A DNA stretch of 64,000 nt from Nocardia flavorosea NBRC 108225 (GCF_001613385.1 NZ_BDCG01000021.1:186001-250000), one strand, 5' to 3'; positions 23,851-33,828 are shown, counted from the stretch's first letter. A program made the numbers and translations. The notes: generated by a model from the letters alone, not told the origin.

Positions 23851-24380
23851 CGGCGCTCTCCAGTGAACTCCCTATCGAACCAATTGATGAAGGCGACGGT
23901 ACTTCCCCACTGCCGTTGGATACGATCGTGGACTGCCTTCTGATCGTGACCGGGGAGGAAAACCCGGCTCCCGGTCACTGCGGCCCCGCACTGGCAGGCG
24001 CAAGTCCTCGGCCCTTCGTCGGGGTGATCGGGAATGTAGGTGACGGGATTGCGGTGATTGTCGACTGCGCGGCCGATCAGCAGGTCGTAGCCGGCGTCAC
24101 CGGGCTGGAGGGCCCGTCCTGCAATCGCTTGTTTGATGCTTCCGTCGAGCATCGAAATGTTCTCGATGCGATCGATCTCGGCGACGGCAACCACGGTTCC
24201 CTCACTGGAGAACGTGGCGTAACCCTCCCGTTCCGCACGTGCGCCCAAGTTCCAGACGCCGCGATTCACCTCGAAGTTCACCTGATCGGATGCGTGCTTA
24301 TCCCAGCCCACCCATGAGCGGCCCCACGTGCTCGAATCCTCGATCTCGCATCGCTGCCGAAGCTTGAAGTTGATTGCCAC
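23847..24380 (-). CDS. Hypothetical protein with CxCG...GHD zinc-like motif
   Basis: A 177-residue protein from GTG 24380 with GGAAGG six bases upstream. The C-terminal part has CACQCGAAVTGSRVFLPGHD followed by QKAVHDRIQR, a compact Cys-x-Cys ... His-Asp arrangement that suggests a zinc knuckle. The N-terminal part is beta-rich (VVAVAEIDRIENISMLDG). No catalytic family recognised. It is the first gene of the TAC-like operon and lies just after mcrC, so a defence role is possible. Confidence 0.55.
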   Translation of the reverse strand: MAINFKLRQRCEIEDSSTWGRSWVGWDKHASDQVNFEVNRGVWNLGARAEREGYATFSSEGTVVAVAEIDRIENISMLDGSIKQAIAGRALQPGDAGYDLLIGRAVDNHRNPVTYIPDHPDEGPRTCACQCGAAVTGSRVFLPGHDQKAVHDRIQRQWGSTVAFINWFDREFTGERR

Positions 24381-24429
24381 CCAATGCCTTCCGAAATGTA
24401 TGGCGCGGCGCCCCAGGTCACCTGGCCAC

Positions 24430-24458
24430 AGAGTATGGCTTGATAAAGCTTAATGCAA
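24430..24458 (-). promoter_or_regulatory. Candidate promoter of the TAC-like operon
   Basis: On the minus strand TTGCAT (24453-24458) and TACTCT (24430-24435) are separated by 17 bp, about 50 bp before GTG 24380. No other promoter-like pair is evident in this gap. Confidence 0.4.
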
Positions 24459-24624
24459 GGGCATGGGTTATTCTTTCTGCAGCGCTGATCGCGGCACCGT
24501 CCGTAACTCCAACGAGACGGACGAGGACGCGGCCGGTACGGAAGAAGTGATCAGTAGCGAGCACGCGCTGTGGCGAGCTTCGCACGTTGGGTAGCGCCGA
24601 GATGGTTCCCGACGCGATCCTGCA

Positions 24625-25866
24625 CTACGTGAACAATCTCGCGCCCAGGGCTGCAGCGGCCTGCTCAGGGCTTGCGGTGGTGTCGACGCCGTGGACATGC
24701 ACGATTCCCAGGTGGCGGCCGTTGCCGCTGATCTGGAGTCTCCGCTGGGGGGAGTCGTTCGGATGCGGATAGATGATGGTAGCGAGTGGAGCGGTATGCG
24801 GTGCGTATCCCGAGGAGTAGGTCAATAGCTGATGGACGTCGGCGGCGCTTATCGTTCGGTTGGCGTAGGTCTTGTATTTGGCGTCGATCGGGAGCAGGCT
24901 CGGCGAGCCGGTTCCGGTTGAACGCCGGACGAGCACGTCTGGGCGGAACGGTGGCCGGGACGAGAGATCGCCGCGGACGGTAATGGCCGTCGGGCCGGTG
25001 GAGGTGACGATTTCGGTTCCAGGTGGGGCGGCGTCGTGCACCAACCGGCGAACCACCGACTCCCACAGGGCCGGCATGTCCAGCAGCAGACTTTCCGCGG
25101 ACGCTCCGGTATCGACAAGTAGATCAGTGACGCCTCCACCGCGCAGGACGAGACCCGCCCAGATGTGGGCGGGGCGGTAGCGACGGTTGAGTCGAGTGTA
25201 GGTGGTGCGGTCGAGCGCACGCAGGACGCGGGCGCGGGAGGCCGGCGTAGGGAATTCGATAGCGGTGCGGGTGAGTTCGCGAGCAAGGTGCGGGTCGGCA
25301 ACCATTGTGCGGGCCGCGCGGAGGGCCAGGCCGCAGAGTTGGTTCTCCCAGATGGTGATATCGCGGTCGAAGGTCTGGTTGTGCAGGCGGTCGAGCAGGC
25401 CGTATCGCTTTGTTGCCTGGGCCACCGTGTCCAGGCGGCCGCGGAGTACGGGTTCGACTGTGTCGTGACGGATGTAGTCGCGGCGCAGGCCGTCGCGCAG
25501 CAGGGTTCGGCATTCGTGCAGCAATGCTGCTGCGACGATATCGGTGACGCCGTGCCGGTCGACCTGCCACCGGCGGAGCGTGGCCGGGTGCGGGACCGGT
25601 GCGGCAGCGGCATAACAGAACCACCGCAGCAGCGAATCGCCGGTGAAAGCGAGCTTCGGCGCGATGACCAGGCGGATTCTGTCCAGGGCGAGGACCCCGA
25701 CCGTTGCCCGGGCGGTCAGCGTCCAGCCGGTGCGGTGTGGGGTGAGTGTGCAGCGGCGCCGGTCCTGGAGTGCGTGCAGGCGTGTCAGATCGGCCTGGCT
25801 GAGCTGAGCGAGATCCAGCGATACCGCTTCGTATTCGGCCAGCCGGATCTCGATACGGTCAGGCAT
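24625..25866 (-). CDS. mcrC: McrC-like subunit of a McrBC restriction system
   Basis: A 413-residue protein overlapping the mcrB stop by 8 bp. The N-terminal region is the McrC DNA-adaptor-like domain. The C-terminal nuclease shows PFRPDVLVRRS followed 20 residues later by LLPIDAKYKTY, the D...D-x-K core of a PD-(D/E)xK nuclease. McrC joins the McrB GTPase ring and cuts DNA containing modified cytosines. All visible active-site residues are intact here, although its partner gene is frameshifted. Confidence 0.85.
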   Translation of the reverse strand: MPDRIEIRLAEYEAVSLDLAQLSQADLTRLHALQDRRRCTLTPHRTGWTLTARATVGVLALDRIRLVIAPKLAFTGDSLLRWFCYAAAAPVPHPATLRRWQVDRHGVTDIVAAALLHECRTLLRDGLRRDYIRHDTVEPVLRGRLDTVAQATKRYGLLDRLHNQTFDRDITIWENQLCGLALRAARTMVADPHLARELTRTAIEFPTPASRARVLRALDRTTYTRLNRRYRPAHIWAGLVLRGGGVTDLLVDTGASAESLLLDMPALWESVVRRLVHDAAPPGTEIVTSTGPTAITVRGDLSSRPPFRPDVLVRRSTGTGSPSLLPIDAKYKTYANRTISAADVHQLLTYSSGYAPHTAPLATIIYPHPNDSPQRRLQISGNGRHLGIVHVHGVDTTASPEQAAAALGARLFT

Positions 25867-27927
25867 CCATGTCGCGGTCGGGGCCGGCGGTGAACTCGGC
25901 GGCCAGTGCGGCCGCGAGGTCGGCGACGGCGATCTGTGCGGGGCGGCCGGTGTCCTGGTCGATCAGGTCACCCAGGATTTCCCGGAGCAACTCCACTCTG
26001 CCGACACAGTAATCCTCCAGGAGCGGAACGATGTCGTGGTAGAAGGCCGCGGCCAGCTCTTCGTCCGTGGCGAGAGGTTCGCTGTTCGAGAGCAGGTACG
26101 CGTGGCCGATCTGGTGATCCGGGTCGAGGTGATCGGCGATGCGGGTGTTGAGGGAGGTAAGGAAGGAGGCGAGGTCGAGCGGGCCCACGGAGCCCGACAC
26201 CGCGTCGGGGTCGGGACCGATTTCGACGAAGGCGAAACGTCGGCGGATCGCGGCGTCGAGATGGCTGACGCTGCGGTCGGCAGTGTTCATCGTTCCGATG
26301 ATGCGAACATTCGGCGGGACAGTAAAAGTGCGTTTGCTGATCGGCAACCGCAGTGGGATGCCGCGTTTATCGGTTTCGAGCAGAGTGACGAGTTCACCGA
26401 AGATCCGCGGCAGGTCGCCACGGTTGATTTCGTCGATGATGAGCAGGAAGGTGTCGTCCGAATCGGCCGCGGCGGTGCAGAGATTGTGGAACAAGCCGTC
26501 GGTGAGCTGGAGTCGCAACCCGTGCCCGTTCGGGGTGTCGACCGGTTTGTAGCCTTCGACGAAATCCTCGTAACCGTAGGAAGGGTGGAACGTCACCAGC
26601 TGCACTTTGTCGGAACCCAGCATATGTGAGACCTCCTGCGACTCTGCGGGGTTGCCGAGGGCCGCGGATTGTCCGGTAGCGACCAACGCTGTCTGCAACG
26701 CCAGCCGGGTCTTTCCGGTGCCGGGCGGGCCGTACAGGATCACTTGACCCTTCCGGACGAGCGCATCCTGTACGCGGGTTACCGCCGCCGGTATCTCGGC
26801 GGCGGGATCGAACTCCGACGTGGCGCCGGAAACCGTGCGGGGGCGGGTGAGCTGCGCGAACAACTGCTCCGGAACCTTCGCGAAAGTCGGCACCCAGCCG
26901 TTCTGCGGCTCCGCCAGATCCTGAGCCAGGGAGGTGTCCCAATCGACCGGAACCACATGGCGATACTCGGTCAGGTCCTCGTCGAAGTAGTAACCGCCGG
27001 AAACTGTACCGACCGCCAGCACATGGGATTTGCCCTGGTTGGCGACGATCCGGTCGCCCGGTTCGAGATCGCGGAACGCCACCAGATTCCGGGCTTTGGT
27101 CAGATTGCCGCCGGGGCGGTCCGGCAGCTCGGTGTCGAGAGCATGTTTGAGCTCGGTGTCACTGGTGTACTGAGTGAGATCGCCGACCTCGTCCCAGCCG
27201 ACTCGGATGTACTTGTGTGTCCGGCACTCATCCCAGAGCCGCGCGCCCGGCCCGGGGCGATCTTCCACACCACGCGCTTCTGCTCCCGCGGATCGAAGCT
27301 CGCGTACAGGAACCGCATCACCTCCGAGGAAGACATCCCTTCCAGCGCGGGCTCTTTTCGAACCAGCTCACGGAGTTGCCGGTTGGACCGCCAGGCGGGA
27401 GCGTTCCGCTCGGGCGTCCCACCCAGCAGCGCGATGAACTTGCGCAGGTGGGTCGACGAGTAGATCGGCAGGAAGTGCTGCGGGTAGTAGGTGGTCATCG
27501 ATTTGGTCGCGAGAGTCTGGCCGGACGTAAGCACTTGGAGGTCGTCGAGTTCGGCGAAGGCCTGCCGTTCCACGGCGTCGAATGCTGCGACGAACTCACT
27601 GCGCAACCGCTGCCACGCCTCGTCCACACCGAGGCCCATGAGCGGAGGAGCGAGCCGCCACTCGCCGGATTTATGCCGGTAGAGCATATGTTTACGGGCG
27701 CTGCCGCCGCCGATGCTGCCGAACTCGGTGGCGACGAACTCGAGCAGCCGGCAATAGGTCATTTCGCTGCGCTGGCCGACGCCCAGCGCATACCGCTCGA
27801 GCGGCATCGAGGGCCATTCGTCGAGCGGGAAAAGTTCGACGATCTGCTGACGCTGACTCTCCCCGGCGGCCAGTCTTTCGGAGTAGGCGGATCGGTCGAA
27901 CTCGGCGACCGCAGCGTGAATGTCCAT
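25859..27927 (-). pseudogene. mcrB: McrB-like AAA+ GTPase, frameshifted near 27250
   Basis: The 3' part is a 469-residue frame with Walker A (ILYGPPGTGKT), Walker B (LLIIDEINRGD) and the McrB signature MNTADRS. The 5' part, from ATG 27927 behind AGGA, is about 225 residues ending VVWKIAPG. In intact relatives these are one chain, KIAPGxxARxWDECxxxxYIxVGWDEVGDL. Here the two halves lie in different frames, and about 5 extra or missing bases (net one) occur within the G/C-rich sequence at 27241-27260. The domains themselves are well preserved, so decay is recent or the base call is wrong. The full protein would be about 690 residues. Confidence 0.8.
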
Positions 27928-28098
27928 GTAATTCCTCATCGGTTCTCGCTGTGGTCACGCGCCGGTGATCCGTGGGGAGAGAGCCGGGTCAGAATAGCGG
28001 CGGACCAGGGCAGTGTCACTCCGAGGGGCGTACTGTCGGCGGTATACGCACCACGATGCGGTCGGGCGCAGGTCGACCGAGCGCTGGGATGTTTCGGG

Positions 28099-29355
28099 CT
28101 AGATGGTCAGTGGCGCGGATTCGGGGAACTCGACCGGCAGGGCGGTCAGCGCGCGCTGGAAAGGTCCGGGGCGCCAAGTGAGGTCCCCGGCCGGTACGGC
28201 GAGGCGTATTTCGGGCAGGGCGTCGAGGAGTTGGTCGATTGCCTCCTGTGCGACCAGGTAGGCCACCTCTTTTGCCGGGCACATGTGTGCGCCGACACTC
28301 CAGGCGAGGTGGGCGCGGTTGTCGGTGTATTCGCCGTTGTCGATCGCCGGATCGTTGTTGCAGGCGGCGATGCTGATCATCACCGGCTGATGAGCGGGTA
28401 GCCAGACGCCGTCGATCAGAATCGGCTGGCGAGGAAAGGAGATCGCGTAGTTAGCCACCGGCGGGTCGGTGAACAGTACCTCGTCCACGGCGTCGCGGGT
28501 CGAGAGGCTTCCGCCGAGGACGCCGCCCGCGAAACGCTCGTCGGTGAGCATCAGCCGCAGCGAATTGACGATCAGGTTCTGCAGCGGTTCGATACCGGCT
28601 CCGTAGAAGCTGTAGACGTTGTGCAGCATTTCGTCGTCGTCGAGGTTCGCCGGGTCGTGCACCATGCGAGTGACGATGTCGTGCCCGGGTTCGCGCTTTT
28701 TCAGGCTCACCAGATCGGCCATGGCCTGTTCCAGCATGGCGTTGCCTTCGGCGGCGGCCGTTGTCGATCCCTCGATCATGGTGGCCATTCCGGCCGCCGC
28801 GCGTTGACTGATTTCGGCCGGGCAGCCCAGGATGTCGTTGATGAGCGCGAAGGTCAGCGGGAATGCGTACTGCCCGATGAGTTCCGCCGAGCCGGTGGCG
28901 CAGAAGGCGTTGATGAGTGGAATGGCGATCTTCTCCACGCGGCTGTGCAGCGAATACAGATCGACACCGCTCACACCGGCGACGGTTGCCTGCCGATAGC
29001 GGGCGTGCACAGGACCGGAGTTCCGGACAGCCGACGGGCGCCATTCCAGTAGCGGCAGTACGGGGCAGTCGCGGGGGATATCTTTCTGCCAGGTGCGGGA
29101 ATCCGCCGGGAAGTGCTCGGGGTCGTTGAGGATGCGGATAGCGGTGTGATATCCGACGACGAGTGTCGCCGGAACACCGGGAGCCAGCTCGACCGGCACC
29201 AGCGGGCCGTACCGGCGGCGCATTTCGCGATAGGCGCGGTGGGGTGCCTGAGCGATTTCCGGTGCATAGAACGGAACCCGGGGTCCGTCGGAGCTCTGCG
29301 GTGACCCGTGGACGAGGGGAAGTGCGGTGGGCTGGGCGTCGGCCGACGGAAACAA
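28099..29355 (-). CDS. Cytochrome P450, CYP157-like, lacking ExxR
   Basis: A 418-residue P450 read from TTG 29355, eight bases after GGAG; an upstream GTG at 29415 is possible. The haem loop is WSVGAHMCPAKEVAYL with the cysteine ligand. The K-helix position reads RDAVDEVLFTDPP, so the conserved Arg of ExxR is absent, and the I-helix reads YGAGIEPLQN with Pro in place of the usual Thr. The same changes are known in the Streptomyces CYP157 family. A very similar protein is encoded at 59054. Such proteins may use another oxidant, a partner P450, or have a non-oxygenase role. The substrate is unknown. Confidence 0.8.
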   Translation of the reverse strand: MFPSADAQPTALPLVHGSPQSSDGPRVPFYAPEIAQAPHRAYREMRRRYGPLVPVELAPGVPATLVVGYHTAIRILNDPEHFPADSRTWQKDIPRDCPVLPLLEWRPSAVRNSGPVHARYRQATVAGVSGVDLYSLHSRVEKIAIPLINAFCATGSAELIGQYAFPLTFALINDILGCPAEISQRAAAGMATMIEGSTTAAAEGNAMLEQAMADLVSLKKREPGHDIVTRMVHDPANLDDDEMLHNVYSFYGAGIEPLQNLIVNSLRLMLTDERFAGGVLGGSLSTRDAVDEVLFTDPPVANYAISFPRQPILIDGVWLPAHQPVMISIAACNNDPAIDNGEYTDNRAHLAWSVGAHMCPAKEVAYLVAQEAIDQLLDALPEIRLAVPAGDLTWRPGPFQRALTALPVEFPESAPLTI

Positions 29356-29415
29356 CTGTGTCACTCCATATGTACAGGTGAAGGTGGCGCCGGGATACAG
29401 CTCTACCGACGCCAC

Positions 29416-29728
29416 CGGAAGCTCGTGGCGAGACTACTCGGCGAAGACACCTGACTCGAACCGAACCGACCGGATTGATCAATTCGCAATCGATCCGGGG
29501 GTGGAGACCCGGACGCCGGCTCGTACCGGGCCGGCCGAACCTCGGTGCCGGTCAGATATCCAGGACGCGGTCGGGGCGGGGGTGAACACGGCCGCGGCCG
29601 CCGTCTGCATGTGGCGCATTGCCGATGTGACTCCGCGTGGCATCCACGGAAGCAGAAGACGTCATGCTTACGGTGACGCGAAGGAAGCCGGGCGACGGTC
29701 TGTTCGCGACATGGGAGACGAGGTGCCG
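29416..29728. other. Divergent upstream region, no gene recognised
   Basis: Between the P450 and the lipoprotein hydrolase. It must hold both promoters, but I could not single out convincing boxes. Confidence 0.35.
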
Positions 29729-30631
29729 ATGTGTGGTTGGCGGGCGGCAGTGACGCGGCTCCTCATGACCGTAGCGACGGCTGTGGGTGTGGTTTCCTGT
29801 GGCGGGCAGGCTGCTGAAGCGCCCGTTCTCCGTGGCAGCGCGGATACGACGAAAGTCGTCTACGGAGAGCACCCCGACAATTACGGGATTCTGCATGTGC
29901 CGGAGGGGGAGGGACCGTATCCGGTGGTGGTGATGGTGCACGGGGGTGGGTGGCTCGAGGATCACGATCTCGGATACTTCGAACCGTTGGCGGCGTCGCT
30001 GGCCGAGTCGGGTGTCGCGGTCTGGAATATCGAGTATCGGCGGGTGACCGGGGAAGGTGGCTGGCCGGCGACTCTGGCCGATGCCGATGATGCCACCGAA
30101 TCGGTGGCCACTGTCGTCCAGCAGGCGGCAGGCGGGCGGCTCGACCTCGGACGAGTGCACCTGGCCGGGCATTCGGCCGGTGGGCATCTGGCGGCGTGGA
30201 TTGCGGGGCGGCATACGCTCGGGCCGGGGGCGCCCGGCGCGCAGCCGCGGGTGCGTCCGCGGAGTGCGACCATCATGGCCGGGGTGTTCGACCTTGCGCT
30301 GGCCGTGCGTAAGGGACATGACGAATTCGTCGGCGGGTTGCTCGGTGGGGCGCCCTCGGAACAGCCCGCACGGTATGCGGTGGGGTCGCCGATCAAGCAT
30401 CTGCCGGTGGGAATTCCGGTGGTCGCAGTGCACGGGACGGCCGATTCGGTAGTGGATCCGGTGCAGTCCCGGTCCTATGTGCGGGCTGCGCAGGCGTCGG
30501 GTGATCCGGCACGGTTGGCGATGCTGGAGGGGGCTGGGCATGCGGATTTCGGAGATATCGATTCGACTGCCTGGGCTACTGCCCGCGCGATCATTCTCGA
30601 ACACGTGACCGGGGCGCACGCGCATCGGTGA
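29729..30631 (+). CDS. Alpha/beta hydrolase lipoprotein (esterase/lipase type)
   Basis: A 300-residue protein starting at ATG 29729 after GAGG. The N-terminus has a hydrophobic stretch ending in a lipobox-like VVSC near residue 25, so it is probably anchored outside the membrane. The catalytic fold shows VMVHGGGW (oxyanion loop), nucleophile AGHSAGG, and late Asp (GTADSVVDP) and His (GAGHADFG). This is the BD-FAE/HSL esterase pattern. It probably hydrolyses short esters at the cell surface. It is followed closely by the DHFR-like gene. Confidence 0.8.
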   Translation: MCGWRAAVTRLLMTVATAVGVVSCGGQAAEAPVLRGSADTTKVVYGEHPDNYGILHVPEGEGPYPVVVMVHGGGWLEDHDLGYFEPLAASLAESGVAVWNIEYRRVTGEGGWPATLADADDATESVATVVQQAAGGRLDLGRVHLAGHSAGGHLAAWIAGRHTLGPGAPGAQPRVRPRSATIMAGVFDLALAVRKGHDEFVGGLLGGAPSEQPARYAVGSPIKHLPVGIPVVAVHGTADSVVDPVQSRSYVRAAQASGDPARLAMLEGAGHADFGDIDSTAWATARAIILEHVTGAHAHR

Positions 30632-30700
30632 GCGACCGATGATTTTTGCTGAGCGGACCGGTCATTACCACTGACCGGCCGACAGGATAGGACGCAGCGA

Positions 30701-31342
30701 ATGAAACTCACGGTGCACGAATTCCTCACCTTGGACGGGGTGATGCAGGGTCCGGGAGCACCCGACGAGGACACCAGCGGTGGGTTCGAGCGCGGTGGGT
30801 GGCAGGTGCCGTTCACCGGGGACGAGGATTTCGGGCGGATCGTCGGCGGGTGGTTCGAGCAGGTGGCGGAGTTGCTGCTCGGACGGAGTACCTACGAGAT
30901 GATGTACGAGTACTGGTCGCAGGTCACCGATCCCGCCGATATCGTGGCGGCGAAGTTGAACGGGCTGCCGAAACATATCGTGTCGACCACCCTGGCCGAG
31001 CCGGAGTGGCAGAACTCGACGGCGATCGCCGGGGACGTCGTCGGGCAGGTGCAGGCGTTGAAGCAACGTCCGGGCGGGGAACTGCAGGTGCACGGGAGCT
31101 GGCAGTTGGTGCGGACACTGCACGAGGCGGGGTTGATCGACGAGTATCGCTTGATGGTGTTTCCGGTGGTGGTCGGGCCGGGGAAGCGGTTGTTCGATAC
31201 GTATTCGCCGGCGTCGGGGTTCACACTGGCCGACAGTGCGGTGACGGGATCGGGAGCGGTGTATCAGGTGCTGCGACCTGCGGAGTTCCAGGCGGGGCGT
31301 TATCTGGTCGAAGGAGGGCGTGAGGTATCCGAGGTCGGGTGA
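30701..31342 (+). CDS. DHFR-like reductase (RibD C-terminal fold)
   Basis: A 213-residue protein with TLDGVMQGPGAPDEDTSGGF at the start, LLLGRSTYEMM (the cofactor loop), and HGSWQLVRTLHEAGLIDEYR then FPVVVGPGKRLF near the end. This is the usual order of RibD_C/dihydrofolate-reductase-like proteins. Such stand-alone members reduce unknown substrates with NADPH. It lies 69 bp after the lipoprotein hydrolase on the same strand. Confidence 0.88.
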   Translation: MKLTVHEFLTLDGVMQGPGAPDEDTSGGFERGGWQVPFTGDEDFGRIVGGWFEQVAELLLGRSTYEMMYEYWSQVTDPADIVAAKLNGLPKHIVSTTLAEPEWQNSTAIAGDVVGQVQALKQRPGGELQVHGSWQLVRTLHEAGLIDEYRLMVFPVVVGPGKRLFDTYSPASGFTLADSAVTGSGAVYQVLRPAEFQAGRYLVEGGREVSEVG

Positions 31343-31537
31343 GTTCCGGATCCGGCCGTCGTGTCGTGGGTGGTCCGGGGATCGCCGGGTCTCCCGTTGA
31401 ACCAGGTGGGAGATTTCCCGGTGCAGGTCGGCGAGTGGGGTTAGAATCAGTGGCCGTATCACCTGTGCGGCGCCGGATCTCTCGGCGCCCAGCTGCTCGA
31501 ATTCGTGTCGAACCGATCGAGACCGGACAGGGAAACC

Positions 31538-32341
31538 ATGACCACATTCCGCACTGTGCGTGTTGCGTTGTTCGCTGTGATCGTCGCCTTGACTGCGGTG
31601 CTGGGGGGTGTGATTCCCGCGGCCGCGCAGTCGTTGCCGACCGTGGTACTGGTGCACGGAGCCTTCGCCGATTCCACCGGCTGGGATGGAGTGGCCCAGC
31701 GTCTGCGCGGTCAGGGATATCAGGTGCTGACGCCGGAGAACCCGTTGCGCGGGCCCGCGCACGATGCGGCGGCCATCCAATCGGTTCTCGACACCGTCGA
31801 GGGACCGATCGTCCTGGCCGGGCATTCGTACGGGGGGTTCGTTATCAGTAATGTGCACGACCCTGATGTCGTGTCGATGGTTTATGTGGCGGCGTTCGCG
31901 CCGGCGCAGGGGGAGATCGCGCAGCTGGCACTGGACCCGATCCGGTTCCCGGGCAGTCAGCTGCTTCCGCCGACGTTGCAGGTGGAACTCGTCGACGATC
32001 CGCAAGGCCCGATGGGCCGCAACCTCGACGGTTATATCGCACCGGACCGGTTCCATGAGGTGTTCGCGCAAGATGTCGACGATGCCACGGCTGCCCAGAT
32101 GATCGCCCACCAGCAGTCGATCGCTGTCGCCGCGAACCTCGAACCCTCCGGCCCACCGTCGTGGGCGCAGGTGCCGAGCTGGTATCTGGTGTCGGCTCAG
32201 GACCGGGTCATTCCGCCGTCGTCCCAGCGGTTCATGGCGGGCCGGATGGGTGCGCAGGTGAGCGAACTCGACGCTTCGCATGCGTCGCTGGTCTCCCGGC
32301 CGGACGACGTTGCGGCCACCATCACGACCGCGGCGGGTTAG
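31538..32341 (+). CDS. Secreted alpha/beta hydrolase
   Basis: A 267-residue protein from ATG 31538, with a signal peptide (hydrophobic core VALFAVIVALTAVLGGV then PAAAQS cleavage site). The hydrolase motifs are VLVHGAFADSTGW, nucleophile AGHSYGG (residue about 93), an acid in SAQDRVIPP and the final histidine in LDASHASLV. The sequence class is the Abhydrolase_6 type found in esterases such as salicylate- or MenH-like enzymes. It is exported; the substrate is unknown. Confidence 0.85.
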   Translation: MTTFRTVRVALFAVIVALTAVLGGVIPAAAQSLPTVVLVHGAFADSTGWDGVAQRLRGQGYQVLTPENPLRGPAHDAAAIQSVLDTVEGPIVLAGHSYGGFVISNVHDPDVVSMVYVAAFAPAQGEIAQLALDPIRFPGSQLLPPTLQVELVDDPQGPMGRNLDGYIAPDRFHEVFAQDVDDATAAQMIAHQQSIAVAANLEPSGPPSWAQVPSWYLVSAQDRVIPPSSQRFMAGRMGAQVSELDASHASLVSRPDDVAATITTAAG

Positions 32342-32546
32342 CGGACGGTACGTCGTCGCGCGACTCGGGCAGGATGGGCGCCACGGCGAGCGCGGGTGAC
32401 AGGACCAAGATCTGGTTTCGTTTCGTTCCGCGCGGCCGGAATCAAGGCCACTCCCGAGCACGGGCGGGACCACGGAGGGTGGCACTACGAGGTCGCCTGT
32501 GGCACGGACGAATGGTGGCACGCCTGACCTCACCCGGCGAGCGGGA

Positions 32547-33704
32547 TTACCCCATCAGATCGTCGAGGACCGTGGGGGCGAGGCCGAGGGCGGTGGTCAT
32601 TCCGATACCGGAGGTCACCGAGACGACGCGGACTCCGGGGGCGGGGGTGGCGACGAGGAAATCGGTTTCGGGGGAGTCGGCGTAGATTCCGCGCCAGCGG
32701 CGGCGGACGGTGAGCCGGTCGGCACCGAACAGGCGGGCGCCTTCGCGCAGCACCAGGTCGGTGACCGATTCCTCGTCGAAGGGGAGGTGGGTGCGGTCGT
32801 AGTGGTGGGTGTCGCCCAGCGCGATGGCGCCGTCGGGGCGCTGGGTGAACATCAGGTTCATCACCACATCGAGGGTTTCCGGTGCGCGGTCGGTGATTTC
32901 GCGGCGGACCTCGGTGGCCGCAGCGGTGGCGGCGAGGCCGCCGTAGCGGAGCATCGAGTAGCCGGTGAGGACGGCGGGGTCGATGCGGATATCGCCGGGT
33001 GGGTCTACTTCCAGCATGTGCAGTTTGCAGCGACGGACTTCGTATTCTTCGGCGAGGGCGGGGAACAGGCGGTCGACGTCGTGGCCCGAGGCGTGGACGA
33101 CCGCTGTCGCGGGCAGGTCGCCGCGGGCGGTGTGGACGACCCCGGGGGCGATGGCGCCGGCGTGGGTGTTCCAGAAGAAATCGACACCGTGTGCTGCGAG
33201 CCAGTTCGTAAGCGCCGGGACTGCGGCGCGGGGGTCGACCCGCAGGTCCAGCGGTAGATGCGCGCCGCCGACGATTTCACTGCCGGAGTGGGCGGCGGGG
33301 AAGGATTTCTCGACGCCGGAGCGGTCGAGCAGGCGTACCTGTTCGCGGCCGCGTTCGGCGGCGAATTCCTCGAGGACACCCATCTCGGCGGTGCTGCGCG
33401 CGACGACCAGCGTGCCGGCGCGGACGATGTCGAAACCCGCCATCTCCGAGAGCCGCAGCCATTTCTCGCGGGCCGTCATGGCGTAGTCGAGGAGGGTGCC
33501 GGTCTGCGGGGTGGTGCAGAGGTGGCCGAAGTTGCGGATCGAGGCGCCCACCGCGCGGGCGTCGCGTTCGACGACCGCGATCCGCAGCCCGCGCTCGACC
33601 GCATCGACGGCGTGGGCGAGACCGACGATGCCGGCGCCGACGACGGCGAGGTCGACCGGACGAGTCGGCAGGGTGCGGGGTACGGGCGGCGGGACAGCTG
33701 TCAT
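32547..33704 (-). CDS. FAD-dependent oxidoreductase (TIGR03364-like, DAO fold)
   Basis: A 385-residue flavoprotein from ATG 33704 (open frame to 33740). DLAVVGAGIVGLAHAVDAVERG is the FAD-binding Rossmann motif, followed by the RNFGHLCTTPQTG loop and a C-terminal SVTSGIGMTTALGLAP glycine-rich closing motif. The family, TIGR03364, belongs to D-amino-acid-oxidase-like enzymes, and members are often linked to phosphonate or amine catabolism. It is divergent from a GntR regulator, with two operator-like repeats between them, so it is probably substrate-induced. Confidence 0.82.
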   Translation of the reverse strand: MTAVPPPVPRTLPTRPVDLAVVGAGIVGLAHAVDAVERGLRIAVVERDARAVGASIRNFGHLCTTPQTGTLLDYAMTAREKWLRLSEMAGFDIVRAGTLVVARSTAEMGVLEEFAAERGREQVRLLDRSGVEKSFPAAHSGSEIVGGAHLPLDLRVDPRAAVPALTNWLAAHGVDFFWNTHAGAIAPGVVHTARGDLPATAVVHASGHDVDRLFPALAEEYEVRRCKLHMLEVDPPGDIRIDPAVLTGYSMLRYGGLAATAAATEVRREITDRAPETLDVVMNLMFTQRPDGAIALGDTHHYDRTHLPFDEESVTDLVLREGARLFGADRLTVRRRWRGIYADSPETDFLVATPAPGVRVVSVTSGIGMTTALGLAPTVLDDLMG

Positions 33705-33750
33705 GCCGGGAATATTCGCAAGCCGGCCGTCGCGGCTCAAGGCCTCCGCG

Positions 33751-33770
33751 GAACTTGTATATATAAGTTC
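33751..33770. promoter_or_regulatory. GntR operator-like palindrome, site 1
   Basis: GAACTT-GTATATAT-AAGTTC lies between the divergent oxidoreductase and GntR genes. Arms are perfect. Site 2 at 33829-33844 shares ACTTG...CAAGT, so both are likely bound by the same GntR protein. Confidence 0.6.
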
Positions 33771-33828
33771 ACCTACTGTTTCTCCAGTTCATTGCGGTCG
33801 GTGCGCAAATCCGCGGCGGTGATCCTAT

